Shown here: one piece after another, positions 1-10,760 of the stretch | How positions within the stretch are numbered: the stretch's first letter is position 1 | How the letters are laid out: each line of letters starts with the position of its first letter | Assembly: GCF_003244315.1 (NCBI RefSeq) | Contig: NZ_QKWH01000019.1 | Coordinates: forward strand, 1-45,885 | Reading direction: 5' to 3' | Origin: Xylanimonas oleitrophica | Lineage (GTDB): Bacteria; Actinomycetota; Actinomycetes; Actinomycetales; Cellulomonadaceae | Length of the DNA: 45,885 bases | Made by a program: the position numbers and the translations under genes | The notes under the pieces: generated by a model | What the model saw: only the letters and a program-made list of their open reading frames with translations | The model's database searches: none | Told to the model about the DNA's origin: nothing

Positions 1-103
1 GGCCCAGGCGACGGCCTGCTGCCCCTGGGCGCCGCCCGCCCCGCCGACCTCCGGCGTCGGCCGGGGGAGCGCCGCCCAGGGGCAGCAGGCCGTCGCCTGG
101 GCC
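1..103. repeat. 31-bp perfect inverted repeat at the window edge
   Basis: Bases 1-31 are the exact reverse complement of bases 73-103, separated by 41 bases. The right arm codes for a normal piece of the NlpC/P60 domain, while the left arm in the same frame gives an unlikely peptide with two adjacent cysteines. A fold-back assembly artefact at a contig end is the simplest reading. Confidence 0.9.
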
Positions 104-436
104 CGCACCCAGATCGGCTCGCCCTACCAGCTCGGCGGCACCGGGCCCGCGTACGACTGCTCCGGGCTCACCCTGCGCGCCTGGCAGAGCGCCGGTCTCG
201 ACATATCCCGCACGTCCCGCTCGCAGTACCTCACGGTCGCCAAGATCCCGTACGACCAGATGCGGCCGGGCGACCTGATCTTCTACACCAACCGCGCCGG
301 GGACCACACCCAGATCCGGCACGTGGCCATCTACTCGGGCGGCGGCATGATGATCGAGGCGCCACGGCCCGGGGTGGCCGTCCGCGAGACGGCGATCCGC
401 TGGGGCGAGACCATGCCCTACGCCGGCCGGCCCTGA
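2..436 (+). CDS. NlpC/P60 family peptidoglycan hydrolase, C-terminal part (5' truncated)
   Basis: This is the C-terminal catalytic domain of an NlpC/P60 cysteine peptidase, a family that cuts peptide stems of cell-wall peptidoglycan outside the cell. The reading frame is open from base 2 to the TGA at 434-436. The catalytic cysteine sits in YDCSGL after a WARTQIGSPYQLGG segment. The catalytic histidine sits in RHVAIYSGG, preceded by MRPGDLIFY. The N-terminal part, where a signal peptide and binding domains would be, lies beyond the window edge. The first 31 bases are the perfect reverse complement of bases 73-103, so roughly the first 70 bases may be an assembly fold-back rather than true upstream coding sequence. 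The assignment of the domain is secure; substrate specificity cannot be told. Confidence 0.85.
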   Translation, partial: AQATACCPWAPPAPPTSGVGRGSAAQGQQAVAWARTQIGSPYQLGGTGPAYDCSGLTLRAWQSAGLDISRTSRSQYLTVAKIPYDQMRPGDLIFYTNRAGDHTQIRHVAIYSGGGMMIEAPRPGVAVRETAIRWGETMPYAGRP

Positions 437-501
437 CGAGTCCTGACGGGCCCTGTCGCGGCCCCGAGCGCCTCGCCACGGCCTGACCGGCCTGGACGCA
501 C

Positions 502-539
502 CGGTGGCCCGGTCCCGCGGCTGCGGGACCGGGCCACCG
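502..539. terminator. Bidirectional hairpin terminator
   Basis: A 17-bp perfect stem (502-518 with 523-539) and a 4-base loop lie between the converging NlpC/P60 gene and the alcohol dehydrogenase gene. There is no U-tract on either strand, as is common in GC-rich actinobacteria. Confidence 0.75.
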
Positions 540-558
540 TGCTGTGCGGGTGCGCAGG

Positions 559-1620
559 TCAGGGACGCAGCAGGACCTTCGTGGCCCGGCGCTCGTCCAT
601 CGCGGCGTACGCCTCGGCCACCTCGGCCAGCGGCAGCTCCAGGTCGAACACCGCCCCCGGCTGGATCGACCCGTCGAGCACGCGCGGCAGCAGCTCCTCC
701 ATGTACCGGCGGGCCGAGGCCATGCCGCCGCCCACCGTCAGGTTCCGGGTGAACAGGCGCCCCACCGGCAGCTCGGGCCCGCCGTTGGGCACGCCCACGA
801 AGCCGACACGGCCGCCGCCGCGCACCACGCTCAGCGCCTGGTCCATCGACTCCTTGGTGCCCACGCACTCGAGCGCGGCGTCCGCGAGGTCGCCGTCGAG
901 CAGGGCTCGCACGGCGGCCGGAGCCTCCGCACCGCGCTCGGCCACCACGTCGGTGGCGCCGAGCCGGCGGGCGAGCGCAGCCCGGTCCTCGTGCCGGCTC
1001 ATCGCGACGATGCGGCGGGCACCGAGGATCTTCGCGGCGAGGACGCCGGACAGGCCCACCGCGCCGTCGCCCACGACGGCCACGACGTCGCCCGGGCCCA
1101 CGTGCGCCGAGACGGCGGCGTGGTAGCCGGTGGACATGACGTCGGCCAGCGTGAGCAGGTGCGGCACCAGCCCGCGGGCCTCGACCTCCTCCTCGGTGAG
1201 CCCCACCGGGAACAGCGAGTGCTGCGCCAGCGGGATGCGCACCCTCTCGCCCTGGGCTCCGTCCACCGGCAGCCCCTGCCGGTCGGGGCTGCCGAAGAAC
1301 GTCACGACGTCGCAGGCCGAGGGGAACCCGGCCCGGCAGGCCTGGCACTGGCCGCAGCTCAGCGAGAACGGCACGATCACGAAGTCGCCGACCTTCGCCG
1401 ACGTCACCTCGTCGCCCAGCTCCTCGACCACGCCCACCAGCTCGTGGCCGATCGGGTGCGGCTCGTGGGTGGGGGCCACCCCGCGGTAGGACCAGAGGTC
1501 GGAGCCGCACACGCACGCGGCCACCACCCGCACGACGGCGTCGCCCGGGGTGAGGATCGTCGGGTCCGGGCGCTCCTCGGCACGGACGTCACGGGCACCA
1601 TGGATCACGGCTGCAAGCAT
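559..1620 (-). CDS. Zinc-dependent alcohol dehydrogenase family protein
   Basis: This is a 353-residue medium-chain dehydrogenase that would oxidise an alcohol, or reduce an aldehyde or ketone, with NAD(P). The catalytic-zinc region is visible as CVCGSD (about residues 36-41) and GHE (58-60). Structural-zinc cysteines are at about 89, 92, 95 and 103 (C-x2-C-x2-C-x7-C). A nucleotide-binding VVGDGAVG motif begins the Rossmann half. The ATG at 1620 was chosen because homology starts there and a GAGG lies five bases upstream; the frame stays open further upstream, but that part is an Arg-Ala run made by a hexamer DNA repeat and is unlikely to be protein. It lies downstream of ppa on the same strand, separated by a strong hairpin, so it is probably transcribed separately. 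The substrate is unknown. Confidence 0.85.
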   Translation of the reverse strand: MLAAVIHGARDVRAEERPDPTILTPGDAVVRVVAACVCGSDLWSYRGVAPTHEPHPIGHELVGVVEELGDEVTSAKVGDFVIVPFSLSCGQCQACRAGFPSACDVVTFFGSPDRQGLPVDGAQGERVRIPLAQHSLFPVGLTEEEVEARGLVPHLLTLADVMSTGYHAAVSAHVGPGDVVAVVGDGAVGLSGVLAAKILGARRIVAMSRHEDRAALARRLGATDVVAERGAEAPAAVRALLDGDLADAALECVGTKESMDQALSVVRGGGRVGFVGVPNGGPELPVGRLFTRNLTVGGGMASARRYMEELLPRVLDGSIQPGAVFDLELPLAEVAEAYAAMDERRATKVLLRP

Positions 1621-1661
1621 GGTCCTCACGGTACGGGAGGTGCGCCGTCGCCGCGGACCGT

Positions 1662-1700
1662 GTGCCCGTGCCCGTGCCCGTGCCCGTGCCCGTGCCCGTG
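1662..1700. repeat. Tandem hexamer (GTGCCC) x 6.5
   Basis: Six and a half perfect copies of GTGCCC run from 1662 to 1700, just upstream of the alcohol dehydrogenase start and just after the ppa terminator hairpin. Such simple repeats can change copy number by slippage. Confidence 0.95.
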
Positions 1701-1705
1701 GACGA

Positions 1706-1741
1706 CGACGGCGCCGCACCTGGTGGGGTGCGGCGCCGTCG
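1706..1741 (-). terminator. Hairpin terminator of ppa
   Basis: A 15-bp perfect stem (1706-1720 with 1727-1741) and a 6-base loop lie downstream of ppa. Read on the minus strand, the stem ends in CCGTCGTCGTCC. That trailer recurs at several other terminators in this window. Confidence 0.8.
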
Positions 1742-1777
1742 GGCGCTGCTCGGGGCGGCCTGGGCCGCCGTCGGGCG

Positions 1778-2275
1778 TCAGTGCTTGTAGTAGCCGGCGT
1801 TGCGCGCGCGCTCGATGGAGCGCTCGATCTCCGCCTCGGCCTCCGAGCGGCCGACCCAGTGGGCGCCCTCGACCGACTTGCCGGGCTCGAGGTCCTTGTA
1901 GACCTCGAAGAAGTGCTGGATCTCCAGGCGGTGGAAGTCGGACACGTCGTCGATGTCCTGGCGCCACGCGGCGCGCTGATCGCCCGTGGGGACGCACAGC
2001 ACCTTGTCGTCGCCGCCGGCCTCGTCGCGCATGCGGAACATGCCGAGCGCGCGGCAGCGGATCAGGCAGCCGGGGAACGTGGGCTCCTCCAGCAGCACCA
2101 GGGCGTCGAGCGGGTCGCCGTCCTCGCCGAGCGTCCCTTCGATGAACCCGTAGTCGTCCGGGTAGCGGGTCGACGTGAAGAGCATGCGGTCAAGACGGAT
2201 GCGACCGGTCTCGTGGTCCACCTCGTACTTGTTCCGCTGACCCTTCGGGATCTCGATCGTGACGTCGAACTCCAC
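1778..2275 (-). CDS. ppa: Inorganic pyrophosphatase
   Basis: This is a soluble family I inorganic pyrophosphatase of 165 residues, the usual length in actinobacteria. It hydrolyses pyrophosphate to two phosphates in the cytoplasm and so pulls biosynthetic reactions forward. The sequence shows the N-terminal [13 protein letters not shown] with the Lys and Glu active-site residues, the [11 protein letters not shown] stretch, and the metal-binding signature [11 protein letters not shown] with three aspartates. A later [21 protein letters not shown] segment matches the family C-terminus. The GTG start at 2275 is preceded by a perfect AGGAGG four bases upstream of the start. It faces away from the carboxypeptidase gene across about 154 bp that holds the promoters for both. 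Confidence 0.96.
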   Translation of the reverse strand: MEFDVTIEIPKGQRNKYEVDHETGRIRLDRMLFTSTRYPDDYGFIEGTLGEDGDPLDALVLLEEPTFPGCLIRCRALGMFRMRDEAGGDDKVLCVPTGDQRAAWRQDIDDVSDFHRLEIQHFFEVYKDLEPGKSVEGAHWVGRSEAEAEIERSIERARNAGYYKH

Positions 2276-2429
2276 TGTTCCTCCTGTGACGGGTGCGTGC
2301 GCGGGGACAAGTGTGCCACGCGCCCGTGTCGCCCCCAGGACGTGTGCACGCGTGCCATGATGCGCACGAACACGACGGGGCGCCTGTTGTGGCGCACGGC
2401 ACGGCAGAGCACAGCACGGGAGGCACGGC

Positions 2430-3842
2430 ATGGGGTGGCGGGTGCGCACCGGCGCCACCGTGGTGGGCGTCCTGGCTCTGCTGGGCGGCTACCTGGTGGC
2501 CGACGCGTACGACGTCGTGCCCGGGATGCTGACGGTGTCGCCTCCGCCGGAGCAGCCGGCGCCGTTCCCCTCGGCCCCGGGAGCCCGCCCCGGCCCGAGC
2601 CCGAGCGCCGTCCTGGCGGACCTGCCCGCCGACGCCCCCGCACCACCGGCCGCCGAGGTGGGCCGCCTGGTGACCGCCGTGGCGTCCGACGAGCGCCTGG
2701 GGCCCCGCGTCGCCGCCCTCGTCGTCGACGCGACGAGCGGCGACGAGCTCGGCGCCGCGAACGCCGACGTCGGCCTGGTGCCCGCCTCCACCCAGAAGCT
2801 GCTCACCGCGGTGGCCGCGATCACCGAGCTCGGTGGCGACACGACGCTCGACACCCGCGTGGTGCTCGACGGTGACGACCGGCTCGTGCTGGTCGGCGGC
2901 GGCGACATGATGCTCGCCGCCGGCGCGGGCGACCCGGACGCCGTCCTCGGGCGCGCCGGTCTGGGCGACCTCGCCGCCCAGGTGGCCGCCCGCGTCACCG
3001 TCACCGGCCGCACCCAGGTGCAGCTCGCGCTCGACGACTCCCTGTTCAGCGGCCCCACGATCGCGCCCACCGTGCCCCCGCGCGAGGCCGAGCTGGGGTA
3101 CGTGGCGCCCGTCGCGTCCCTGGCCGTGAACATCGCGCGCCTCACCGACGCCGAGTACGCGCCCCGCTCCAGCGATCCCGCGATGGCCGCGGCCGGCGTG
3201 TTCGCCGACGCGCTCGCCGAGCACGGCCTGCAGGTCGTGGGCGACGTGCGCCGCACCACCGTGCCGCAGGACGTGCGCACCCTCGGCACCGTGCGCTCCG
3301 CACCGCTCGACCAGGTGGTCGAGTACGCGATGCAGCACTCCGACAACACCATCACCGAGGTGCTCGGCCGCCTGGTCGCGCTCGACGCCGGCCTGCCCGG
3401 CTCCGTGGAGGGGTCCACCAAGGCCGTGGTCGACTCCGTGTCCCGCCTCGGCGTGGACATGCGGGGGGCGGTGCTCGTCGACTGCTCCGGCCTGGGGCGC
3501 GGCTCCCTGATGACGGTGCGCCAGCTGGTGGAGGTGGTGCGCCTGACCGTGGACCCGGCCCGCCCCGCGCTGCGCGAGGTCGCCGTCGGGATGCCGGTGG
3601 CCGGGCTGAGCGGCACCCTCGCCAACCGGTACGGCGGGGAGAACCCCGGGCGCGGGCTCGTGCGCGCCAAGACGGGGTCGCTGCCCGAGATCTCCGGCCT
3701 CGCCGGCTCGGTGGTCACCGCCGACGACCGTCTGCTCGTGTTCGCGTTCCTCGCCGACCAGATCCCCGAGGGCGGCGCCTACGGGGCACGCGTCATCTTC
3801 GACGGGCTCGCCGGCCAGCTCTCCCAGCTCTCCGCCACCTGA
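2430..3842 (+). CDS. dacB: D-alanyl-D-alanine carboxypeptidase/endopeptidase (PBP4 family)
   Basis: This is a 470-residue class C low-molecular-mass penicillin-binding protein. It would trim or cut peptide cross-links of peptidoglycan outside the membrane. An N-terminal hydrophobic segment (about residues 9-25) acts as signal or anchor, followed by a proline-rich spacer to about residue 73. The three active-site motifs are present: SxxK as STQK (120-123), SxN as SDN (304-306), and KTG (414-416) in [15 protein letters not shown]. The ATG at 2430 has a GGGAGG upstream at good distance. The order with DUF2342 protein, tilS, hpt and ftsH downstream is typical of actinobacteria. Confidence 0.92.
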   Translation: MGWRVRTGATVVGVLALLGGYLVADAYDVVPGMLTVSPPPEQPAPFPSAPGARPGPSPSAVLADLPADAPAPPAAEVGRLVTAVASDERLGPRVAALVVDATSGDELGAANADVGLVPASTQKLLTAVAAITELGGDTTLDTRVVLDGDDRLVLVGGGDMMLAAGAGDPDAVLGRAGLGDLAAQVAARVTVTGRTQVQLALDDSLFSGPTIAPTVPPREAELGYVAPVASLAVNIARLTDAEYAPRSSDPAMAAAGVFADALAEHGLQVVGDVRRTTVPQDVRTLGTVRSAPLDQVVEYAMQHSDNTITEVLGRLVALDAGLPGSVEGSTKAVVDSVSRLGVDMRGAVLVDCSGLGRGSLMTVRQLVEVVRLTVDPARPALREVAVGMPVAGLSGTLANRYGGENPGRGLVRAKTGSLPEISGLAGSVVTADDRLLVFAFLADQIPEGGAYGARVIFDGLAGQLSQLSAT

Positions 3843-3953
3843 CGGTTCTGGCCGTTCTGGCCGTACCGGCCGGGCACGTCGGCGCCGGACCCTGCGGAGC
3901 GCCCGCGGACCAGCTCTCCTGGCGCTCCCGGCCACAGCCGGCCTCGTGACGGA

Positions 3954-3959
3954 TACGGT
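3954..3959 (+). promoter_or_regulatory. -10 element (TACGGT), probable leaderless promoter
   Basis: TACGGT fits the actinobacterial TANNNT -10 pattern and lies exactly six bases before the GTG at 3966. Transcription would start at or next to the start codon. No Shine-Dalgarno sequence is present. Confidence 0.5.
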
Positions 3960-3965
3960 GGGGCG

Positions 3966-5102
3966 GTGAGCCGTCCCACAGCCAAGCCCGTCGTCGACTG
4001 GCCGGCCGCGGCCGAGCTGGCAGCCCGCCTCACGCCGGCCGGACCGCGTGCCTCCCGCGGCGTCCTCGACGACCTCGTCGGCGGTCTGCGCGAGGCCGCC
4101 TCCGAGGCCGTCCCCCACGTGCTGGCCACCACCCGCATGGAGCCGGTGGGCGGCGTGCGCACCGTCGTCGGGGGGCCGCAGGACGGCGCGGCGGTGCTCG
4201 GGCCGGTGGCCGTGGTGGACCGGGCCACGTGGGCGCTGGCCAACACCCAGGTCATGGAGGCCATGACCGCCCCCGTGGCGCAGGCGCTCGGCGACGAGGC
4301 CGCACCGACGTCGGCGGCCTCCCGGCTGGGCGGCGCGGCCGAGGTGGGCGCCCTGCTGGGTCTGCTCTCCACCCGCGTGCTCGGCCAGTTCGACCCGTAC
4401 TCGGCGCTCGCCACCGAGGGCGCCGGGCCGGGGCGGCTGCTGCTCGTGGCCCCCAACGTGCTCCAGGTCGAGCGGGCCCTCGACGTCGTCCCCCGGGACT
4501 TCCGCCTCTGGGTGTGCCTGCACGAGCAGACGCACGCCCTGCAGTTCGCCGCCGCCCCCTGGCTCGCGGAGCACCTGCGCGGCCGGGTCGGCGCCCTGCT
4601 GCACGACGTCACCCGCAGCACCGTCGACTTCTCCCGCGCGCCGCTCGGCACCAAGCTCGCGGCCGCCGGCCGCACGGTCTACGACGTGGTGGCGGGTGTG
4701 GTCAAGGGGGACGGTGTCGCGCCCTTCGACCGCGTCATGACGCCCGACCAGAAGGCCGAGCTCGCCGAGATCACGGCCGTCATGGCCCTGCTGGAGGGGC
4801 ACGCCGACGTGATGATGGACGCCGTCGGGCCCCGCGTGGTGCGCACGGTGCGCCAGATCCGCTCCCGGTTCGAGCGCCGCCGCGACGGCGAGGGCAGCCC
4901 TGGCCTGGACGTCGTGCTGCGGCGCCTGCTCGGCATGGACGCCAAGCTCGCTCAGTACCGCGACGGCGCCGCGTTCGTGCGGGCCGTCGAGGAGCAGGTC
5001 GGCCGGGACGGGCTCAACGCCGTCTGGTCCGGGCCGCAGGCGCTGCCCACGGCTGCCGAGATCGGTGACGCCCGCGCCTGGGTGCGCCGGGTCCATGGCT
5101 GA
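3966..5102 (+). CDS. Zinc-dependent metalloprotease, DUF2342 family
   Basis: This 378-residue protein belongs to the DUF2342 family, often labelled zinc-dependent metalloprotease or coenzyme F420 biosynthesis-associated protein. The zinc motif HExxH is visible as HEQTH at residues 186-190, in the context VCLHEQTHALQF. A further EGHADVMMDAVGP segment about 90 residues later probably supplies the third ligand. There is no signal peptide and no clear membrane segment, so it is probably cytoplasmic. The GTG start has no ribosome site but lies six bases after a TACGGT -10 element, which suggests a leaderless message. It directly precedes tilS, the usual order in actinobacteria. The substrate is not known; the F420 link is an annotation tradition and not visible here. 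Confidence 0.82.
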   Translation: MSRPTAKPVVDWPAAAELAARLTPAGPRASRGVLDDLVGGLREAASEAVPHVLATTRMEPVGGVRTVVGGPQDGAAVLGPVAVVDRATWALANTQVMEAMTAPVAQALGDEAAPTSAASRLGGAAEVGALLGLLSTRVLGQFDPYSALATEGAGPGRLLLVAPNVLQVERALDVVPRDFRLWVCLHEQTHALQFAAAPWLAEHLRGRVGALLHDVTRSTVDFSRAPLGTKLAAAGRTVYDVVAGVVKGDGVAPFDRVMTPDQKAELAEITAVMALLEGHADVMMDAVGPRVVRTVRQIRSRFERRRDGEGSPGLDVVLRRLLGMDAKLAQYRDGAAFVRAVEEQVGRDGLNAVWSGPQALPTAAEIGDARAWVRRVHG

Positions 5103-5141
5103 TCGCCCGCGGCCGGTGCCGCCCCGGGCGGGGGAGCGCTA

Positions 5142-6404
5142 GTGGCTCGGGTCGACCCGGCGGTCGCGGCGCTGCGCACGGCCGTGCGCGGCGACCTCGC
5201 AGCCCTGCGGCCCGCGCCGGGCGACCTCGTGCTCGTCGCGTGCTCGGGCGGCCCGGACTCGCTCGCGCTCGCCGCCGCGCTCGCGCACGAGGCGCGCCGG
5301 GTGGGGCGGTCCGTGCGCTCGCGCGGCTTCGCGGTGCGGGTGGGGGCCGTCGTCGTCGACCACGGCCTGCAGCCCGGGTCGGCCGACGTCGCGGCGCAGG
5401 CCGCGCGGCAGTGCGCCGCTCTGGGCCTGGACCCCGTCGTCGTGCGCCGGGCCGTGGTGCACGACGACGGCGCGGGCCCCGAGGGCGCCGCCCGGGAGGC
5501 GCGGTACGCGGTGCTCGACGCCGTCGCCGCCGACCTCGGTGCGGTGGCCGTGCTGCTGGGGCACACCCTCGACGACCAGGCGGAGTCGGTGCTGCTGGGC
5601 CTGGCGCGCGGCAGCGGTGCCCGGTCGCTGGCGGGCATGCCGGCCGTGCGGGGCCGGTACCGCCGTCCGCTGCTGGGGCTGCGGCGGGCCCAGACCCGGG
5701 CCGCCTGCTCCGCGCTGGGGCTGCGTCCGTGGGACGACCCCACGAACTTCCCGCCCGGGAAGGGCAGCGCGCCCGCCTGGTACGCCGGGGAGCCGGGTGC
5801 GCGCCCGGCGACGGAGGCCGAGCCCGGCGTGGTGCCGCTGCGCACCCGTGTGCGGCACGAGCTGCTGCCCGTCCTGGAGGACGTGCTGGGTCTCGGTGCG
5901 GTCGAGGCGCTGGCCCGCACGGCGGGGCTGCTGCGGGCTGACGCCGACGTCCTGGACGTGCTCGCGGCGGACGTGCTGGCCCGCGCCACCGTGCCGGCGC
6001 CTGAGCCAGGGCCGGCGCGGGACGAACCTCGTGCTGGTTCTGGCAGCGCTGGCGAGAGCGGCGGCACGAGCTGCGAGCCGGACGGCGCAGACGGAGCGGA
6101 GGGGGCAGACGGACCGGACGGCGTGGGCGGCGCCGGCGGGCTGGTGCTCGACGCCGGTGTCCTCGCCGCGGCTCCCGAGGCCCTGCGCCGACGGGCCCTG
6201 CGCGCCGCGGCGCTCGCCGTCGGGTGCCCGCCGGCCGCGACGACCGCCCGCCACGTGGAGGCCCTGGACGCCCTCGTCGTCGGCTGGCACGGCCAGGGAG
6301 AGCTCAGCCTGCCGTCGGATGCCCGGGCACGCCACGCGTGTGGCAGGCTTTTCCTGCATCCAGGGCCCGCCGCCGTGCCCACCCCTGTCGTTCCTGAGGA
6401 GTAA
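5142..6404 (+). CDS. tilS: tRNA(Ile)-lysidine synthetase
   Basis: TilS attaches lysine to C34 of tRNA-Ile(CAU) using ATP, so that the tRNA reads AUA as isoleucine; the enzyme is cytoplasmic and essential. The PP-loop ATP motif SGGPDS is at residues 35-40 ([16 protein letters not shown]). It is followed by [11 protein letters not shown] and [24 protein letters not shown] pieces, which are family hallmarks. Length is 420 residues. Between about residues 285 and 332 there is a low-complexity Gly/Asp/Ala/Glu stretch (repeats of GADG-like units) that looks like a lineage-specific insertion between the catalytic part and the C-terminal domain. GTG at 5142 has GGGGGAG upstream. hpt follows three bases after the stop. 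Confidence 0.93.
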   Translation: MARVDPAVAALRTAVRGDLAALRPAPGDLVLVACSGGPDSLALAAALAHEARRVGRSVRSRGFAVRVGAVVVDHGLQPGSADVAAQAARQCAALGLDPVVVRRAVVHDDGAGPEGAAREARYAVLDAVAADLGAVAVLLGHTLDDQAESVLLGLARGSGARSLAGMPAVRGRYRRPLLGLRRAQTRAACSALGLRPWDDPTNFPPGKGSAPAWYAGEPGARPATEAEPGVVPLRTRVRHELLPVLEDVLGLGAVEALARTAGLLRADADVLDVLAADVLARATVPAPEPGPARDEPRAGSGSAGESGGTSCEPDGADGAEGADGPDGVGGAGGLVLDAGVLAAAPEALRRRALRAAALAVGCPPAATTARHVEALDALVVGWHGQGELSLPSDARARHACGRLFLHPGPAAVPTPVVPEE

Positions 6405-6407
6405 CCC

Positions 6408-6959
6408 GTGGACCAGTCGGACGTGGCCGGCGACATCGCCGAGATCCTGCTCACCGAGGAGCAGATCGGCAGCAAGCTCGACGAGATGGCCGCCCAGATC
6501 GACGCCGACTACGCGGGCAAGGACCTGCTGCTCGTCGGTGTGCTCAAGGGCGCCGTGATGGTGATGGCCGACCTGTCGCGGCGGCTGCACCACCCCGCGC
6601 ACATGGACTGGATGGCGGTGTCGAGCTACGGCTCGGGCACCAAGTCGTCCGGCGTCGTGCGCATCCTCAAGGACCTGGACGCCGACCTCACGGGCCGCAA
6701 CGTGCTGATCGTCGAGGACATCATCGACTCCGGCCTGACGCTCTCGTGGCTCGTGGCCAACCTGCGCTCGCGCGGCCCCGAGTCGGTGGAGATCGCCGCC
6801 GCGCTGCGCAAGCCCGACGCGGCCAAGGTCGAGGTGGACGTCAAGTACGTCGGTTTCGACATCCCCAACGAGTTCGTGGTCGGGTACGGCCTCGACTACG
6901 CCGAGAAGTACCGCAACCTGCCCTTCGTGGCGACGCTCGCGCCCCACGTCTACAGCTGA
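6408..6959 (+). CDS. hpt: Hypoxanthine phosphoribosyltransferase
   Basis: This is a 183-residue purine salvage enzyme that joins hypoxanthine or guanine to PRPP, giving IMP or GMP. The PRPP-binding loop [10 protein letters not shown] is at residues 102-111. The family pieces [16 protein letters not shown] and [16 protein letters not shown] are present, as is the C-terminal [16 protein letters not shown]. The GTG at 6408 follows a GAGGAG ribosome site that lies within the end of tilS, so the two genes are almost certainly co-transcribed and translationally coupled. The tilS-hpt-ftsH-folE order is conserved across many bacteria. Confidence 0.96.
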   Translation: MDQSDVAGDIAEILLTEEQIGSKLDEMAAQIDADYAGKDLLLVGVLKGAVMVMADLSRRLHHPAHMDWMAVSSYGSGTKSSGVVRILKDLDADLTGRNVLIVEDIIDSGLTLSWLVANLRSRGPESVEIAAALRKPDAAKVEVDVKYVGFDIPNEFVVGYGLDYAEKYRNLPFVATLAPHVYS

Positions 6960-6971
6960 GACCCGGGGCGC

Positions 6972-6998
6972 CGACGGCGCGCGCACCGCGCGCCGTCG
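6972..6998 (+). terminator. Hairpin terminator after hpt
   Basis: A perfect 12-bp stem (6972-6983 with 6987-6998) with a 3-base loop follows the hpt stop. The 3' side ends CCGTCGTCC. With a new -10 element at 7047, it separates the hpt unit from ftsH. Confidence 0.7.
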
Positions 6999-7046
6999 TC
7001 CGTCCCGCCCTGGGCGAACACCGAGGGAGCTCCCAGCCCCAGCGTG

Positions 7047-7052
7047 TAGTTT
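7047..7052 (+). promoter_or_regulatory. -10 element for ftsH (TAGTTT)
   Basis: TAGTTT fits TANNNT, lies in the gap after the hpt hairpin, and would give a leader of about 45 bases to the ATG at 7104. No clear -35 element was found. Confidence 0.45.
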
Positions 7053-7103
7053 CGTCCGAAAGCCTGCGCGAACGAAGGGATGCGGGGGCGAGCCCCGGCG
7101 CCG

Positions 7104-9130
<2,027 letters not shown>

Positions 9131-9134
<4 letters not shown>

Positions 9135-9769
9135 CCGACCCTCGCCCGGCCGAACCGCTGAGCCCGGCGGTCTCGGTGGGCGCGCGGCCGGCGGCCGAGG
9201 TGCCGCCGTACGACGCCGCGCGCGCGGAGGCGGCGGTGCGCGAGCTGCTGCTCGCCGTCGGGGAGGACCCGGAGCGCGAGGGGCTGCGGGACACCCCGGC
9301 CCGCGTGGCCCGGGCCTACCAGGAGATCTTCGCGGGCCTGCGGCAGGAGCCGGAGGACGTGCTCACCACGACCTTCGACCTGGGCCACGAGGAGATGGTG
9401 CTGGTCAAGGACATCGAGGTGTACTCCACCTGCGAGCACCACCTGGTGCCGTTCCACGGCGTCGCGCACGTGGGGTACATCCCCAACGTCGACGGCCGCA
9501 TCACGGGACTGTCCAAGCTCGCCCGGCTCGTCGAGGTCTACGCGCGCCGCCCGCAGGTGCAGGAGCGCCTGACCTCGCAGGTGGCCGACGCCCTGGTCCG
9601 CATCCTCGAGCCCCGCGGCGTGCTGGTCGTGGTCGAGTGCGAGCACCTGTGCATGTCGATGCGCGGGGTGCGCAAGCCCGGCTCGCGCACGGTCACGAGC
9701 GCGGTGCGCGGGCAGATGCGGGACCCGGCGACGCGTGCCGAGGCGATGAGCCTCGTCCTCGGGAAGTAG
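9131..9769 (+). CDS. folE: GTP cyclohydrolase I
   Basis: FolE converts GTP to 7,8-dihydroneopterin triphosphate, the first step of tetrahydrofolate synthesis. The protein is 212 residues. The zinc and substrate motif CEHHLVPF is present ([22 protein letters not shown]), as are [24 protein letters not shown] and the third zinc cysteine in [20 protein letters not shown]. The GTG at 9131 overlaps the ftsH TGA by four bases, a sign of translational coupling. The N-terminal roughly 25 residues are a variable, Ala/Pro-rich lead. folP starts seven bases after the stop. Confidence 0.96.
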
Positions 9770-9776
9770 GCCGGGC

Positions 9777-10760
9777 GTGATCGCCCCCCTCCCGGCGCCG
9801 ACGCCGGCCCGCGACGCACCCGTCGCGGGGCTTCCTGAGCTGTCCGGCGTGGGCCGGTGCCTGGTCATGGGCGTCGTCAACGTCACCCCCGACTCGTTCT
9901 CGGACGGCGGCCAGTGGTTCGAGCCCGGTGCCGCGGTGCAGCACGGCCTGGAGCTCCTGGGCGAGGGCGCCGACATCCTCGACGTGGGCGGTGAGTCGAC
10001 CCGGCCCGGGGCCGGCCGCGTGCCGGAGGAGCAGGAGCTGGCCCGCGTGGTCCCGGTGGTCGAGCGGCTGGTCGCGGCCGGCGCCGTCGTCTCCGTGGAC
10101 ACGACGCGCGCTCGTGTGGCCGAGCGTGCGGTCGCCGCCGGCGCTCGCATGGTCAACGACGTCTCGGGCGGTCTCGCGGACCCGGACATGGGCCGTGCCG
10201 TGGCGGAGACCGGCGCCGCGTACGTGTGCATGCACTGGCGGGGGCACGCCGACGTCATGGACTCGCTCGAGGTGTACGACGACGTCGTGGCCGACGTGCG
10301 TGACGAGCTCGACGCCCGCCTCGCTGCCCTGGAGGCCGACGGCGTCCGGCGCGAGCAGGTGGTGCTCGACCCGGGCCTGGGGTTCTCGAAGTCGGGAGAC
10401 CTGAACTGGCCTCTGCTGGCGCACCTCGACGCGCTCCACGCCCTCGGGCGGCCGGTGCTCGTGGGGGCCTCGCGCAAGAGGTTCCTCGGCCGGCTGCTCG
10501 CCACCTCGCGCGGTGGGCTGCGGCCGGGGACGACGGCGGAGGTGGCGCCCGCGGCGCCGCTGGCCCGGGACGACGCGACCGCCGCGATCTCTGCGCTCGC
10601 CGCTGCGGCGGGCGCGTGGGCGGTGCGCGTCCATGCGGCGCGTGCGAGCCATGACGCGGTGCGCGTGGCGGCAGCATGGACGGCGGCACGGGACGCGACC
10701 GACAGCACCGACGAGCAGACGCAGCAGCAGACGGACCAGCAGGGAGAGCCCAGCCGATGA
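9777..10760 (+). CDS. folP: Dihydropteroate synthase
   Basis: FolP joins p-aminobenzoate to 6-hydroxymethyl-dihydropterin pyrophosphate; it is the sulfonamide target. The 327-residue TIM-barrel protein shows MGVVNVTPDSFSDGG (about 31-45), the VGGESTRPGA loop, and later LDPGLGFSKSGDLNW and LVGASRKRFLG, which are the known pterin and pABA-binding segments. The GTG start is assigned from homology and spacing to folE. The C-terminal end carries a short Gln/Thr-rich tail (QTQQQTDQQ) outside the barrel. Its stop overlaps the folB-folK start in ATGA, so the fol genes form one operon. Confidence 0.95.
   Translation: MIAPLPAPTPARDAPVAGLPELSGVGRCLVMGVVNVTPDSFSDGGQWFEPGAAVQHGLELLGEGADILDVGGESTRPGAGRVPEEQELARVVPVVERLVAAGAVVSVDTTRARVAERAVAAGARMVNDVSGGLADPDMGRAVAETGAAYVCMHWRGHADVMDSLEVYDDVVADVRDELDARLAALEADGVRREQVVLDPGLGFSKSGDLNWPLLAHLDALHALGRPVLVGASRKRFLGRLLATSRGGLRPGTTAEVAPAAPLARDDATAAISALAAAAGAWAVRVHAARASHDAVRVAAAWTAARDATDSTDEQTQQQTDQQGEPSR

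Noticed and set aside
1662-1700. Possible CRISPR-like array
   Set aside because: The hexamer units are contiguous with no spacers, and no cas genes are present; it is a simple tandem repeat.
3843-3900. Terminator after the carboxypeptidase gene
   Set aside because: There is a direct repeat of TTCTGGCCG and a short GGCCG/CGGCC palindrome, but the stem is only five bases; not strong enough to call.
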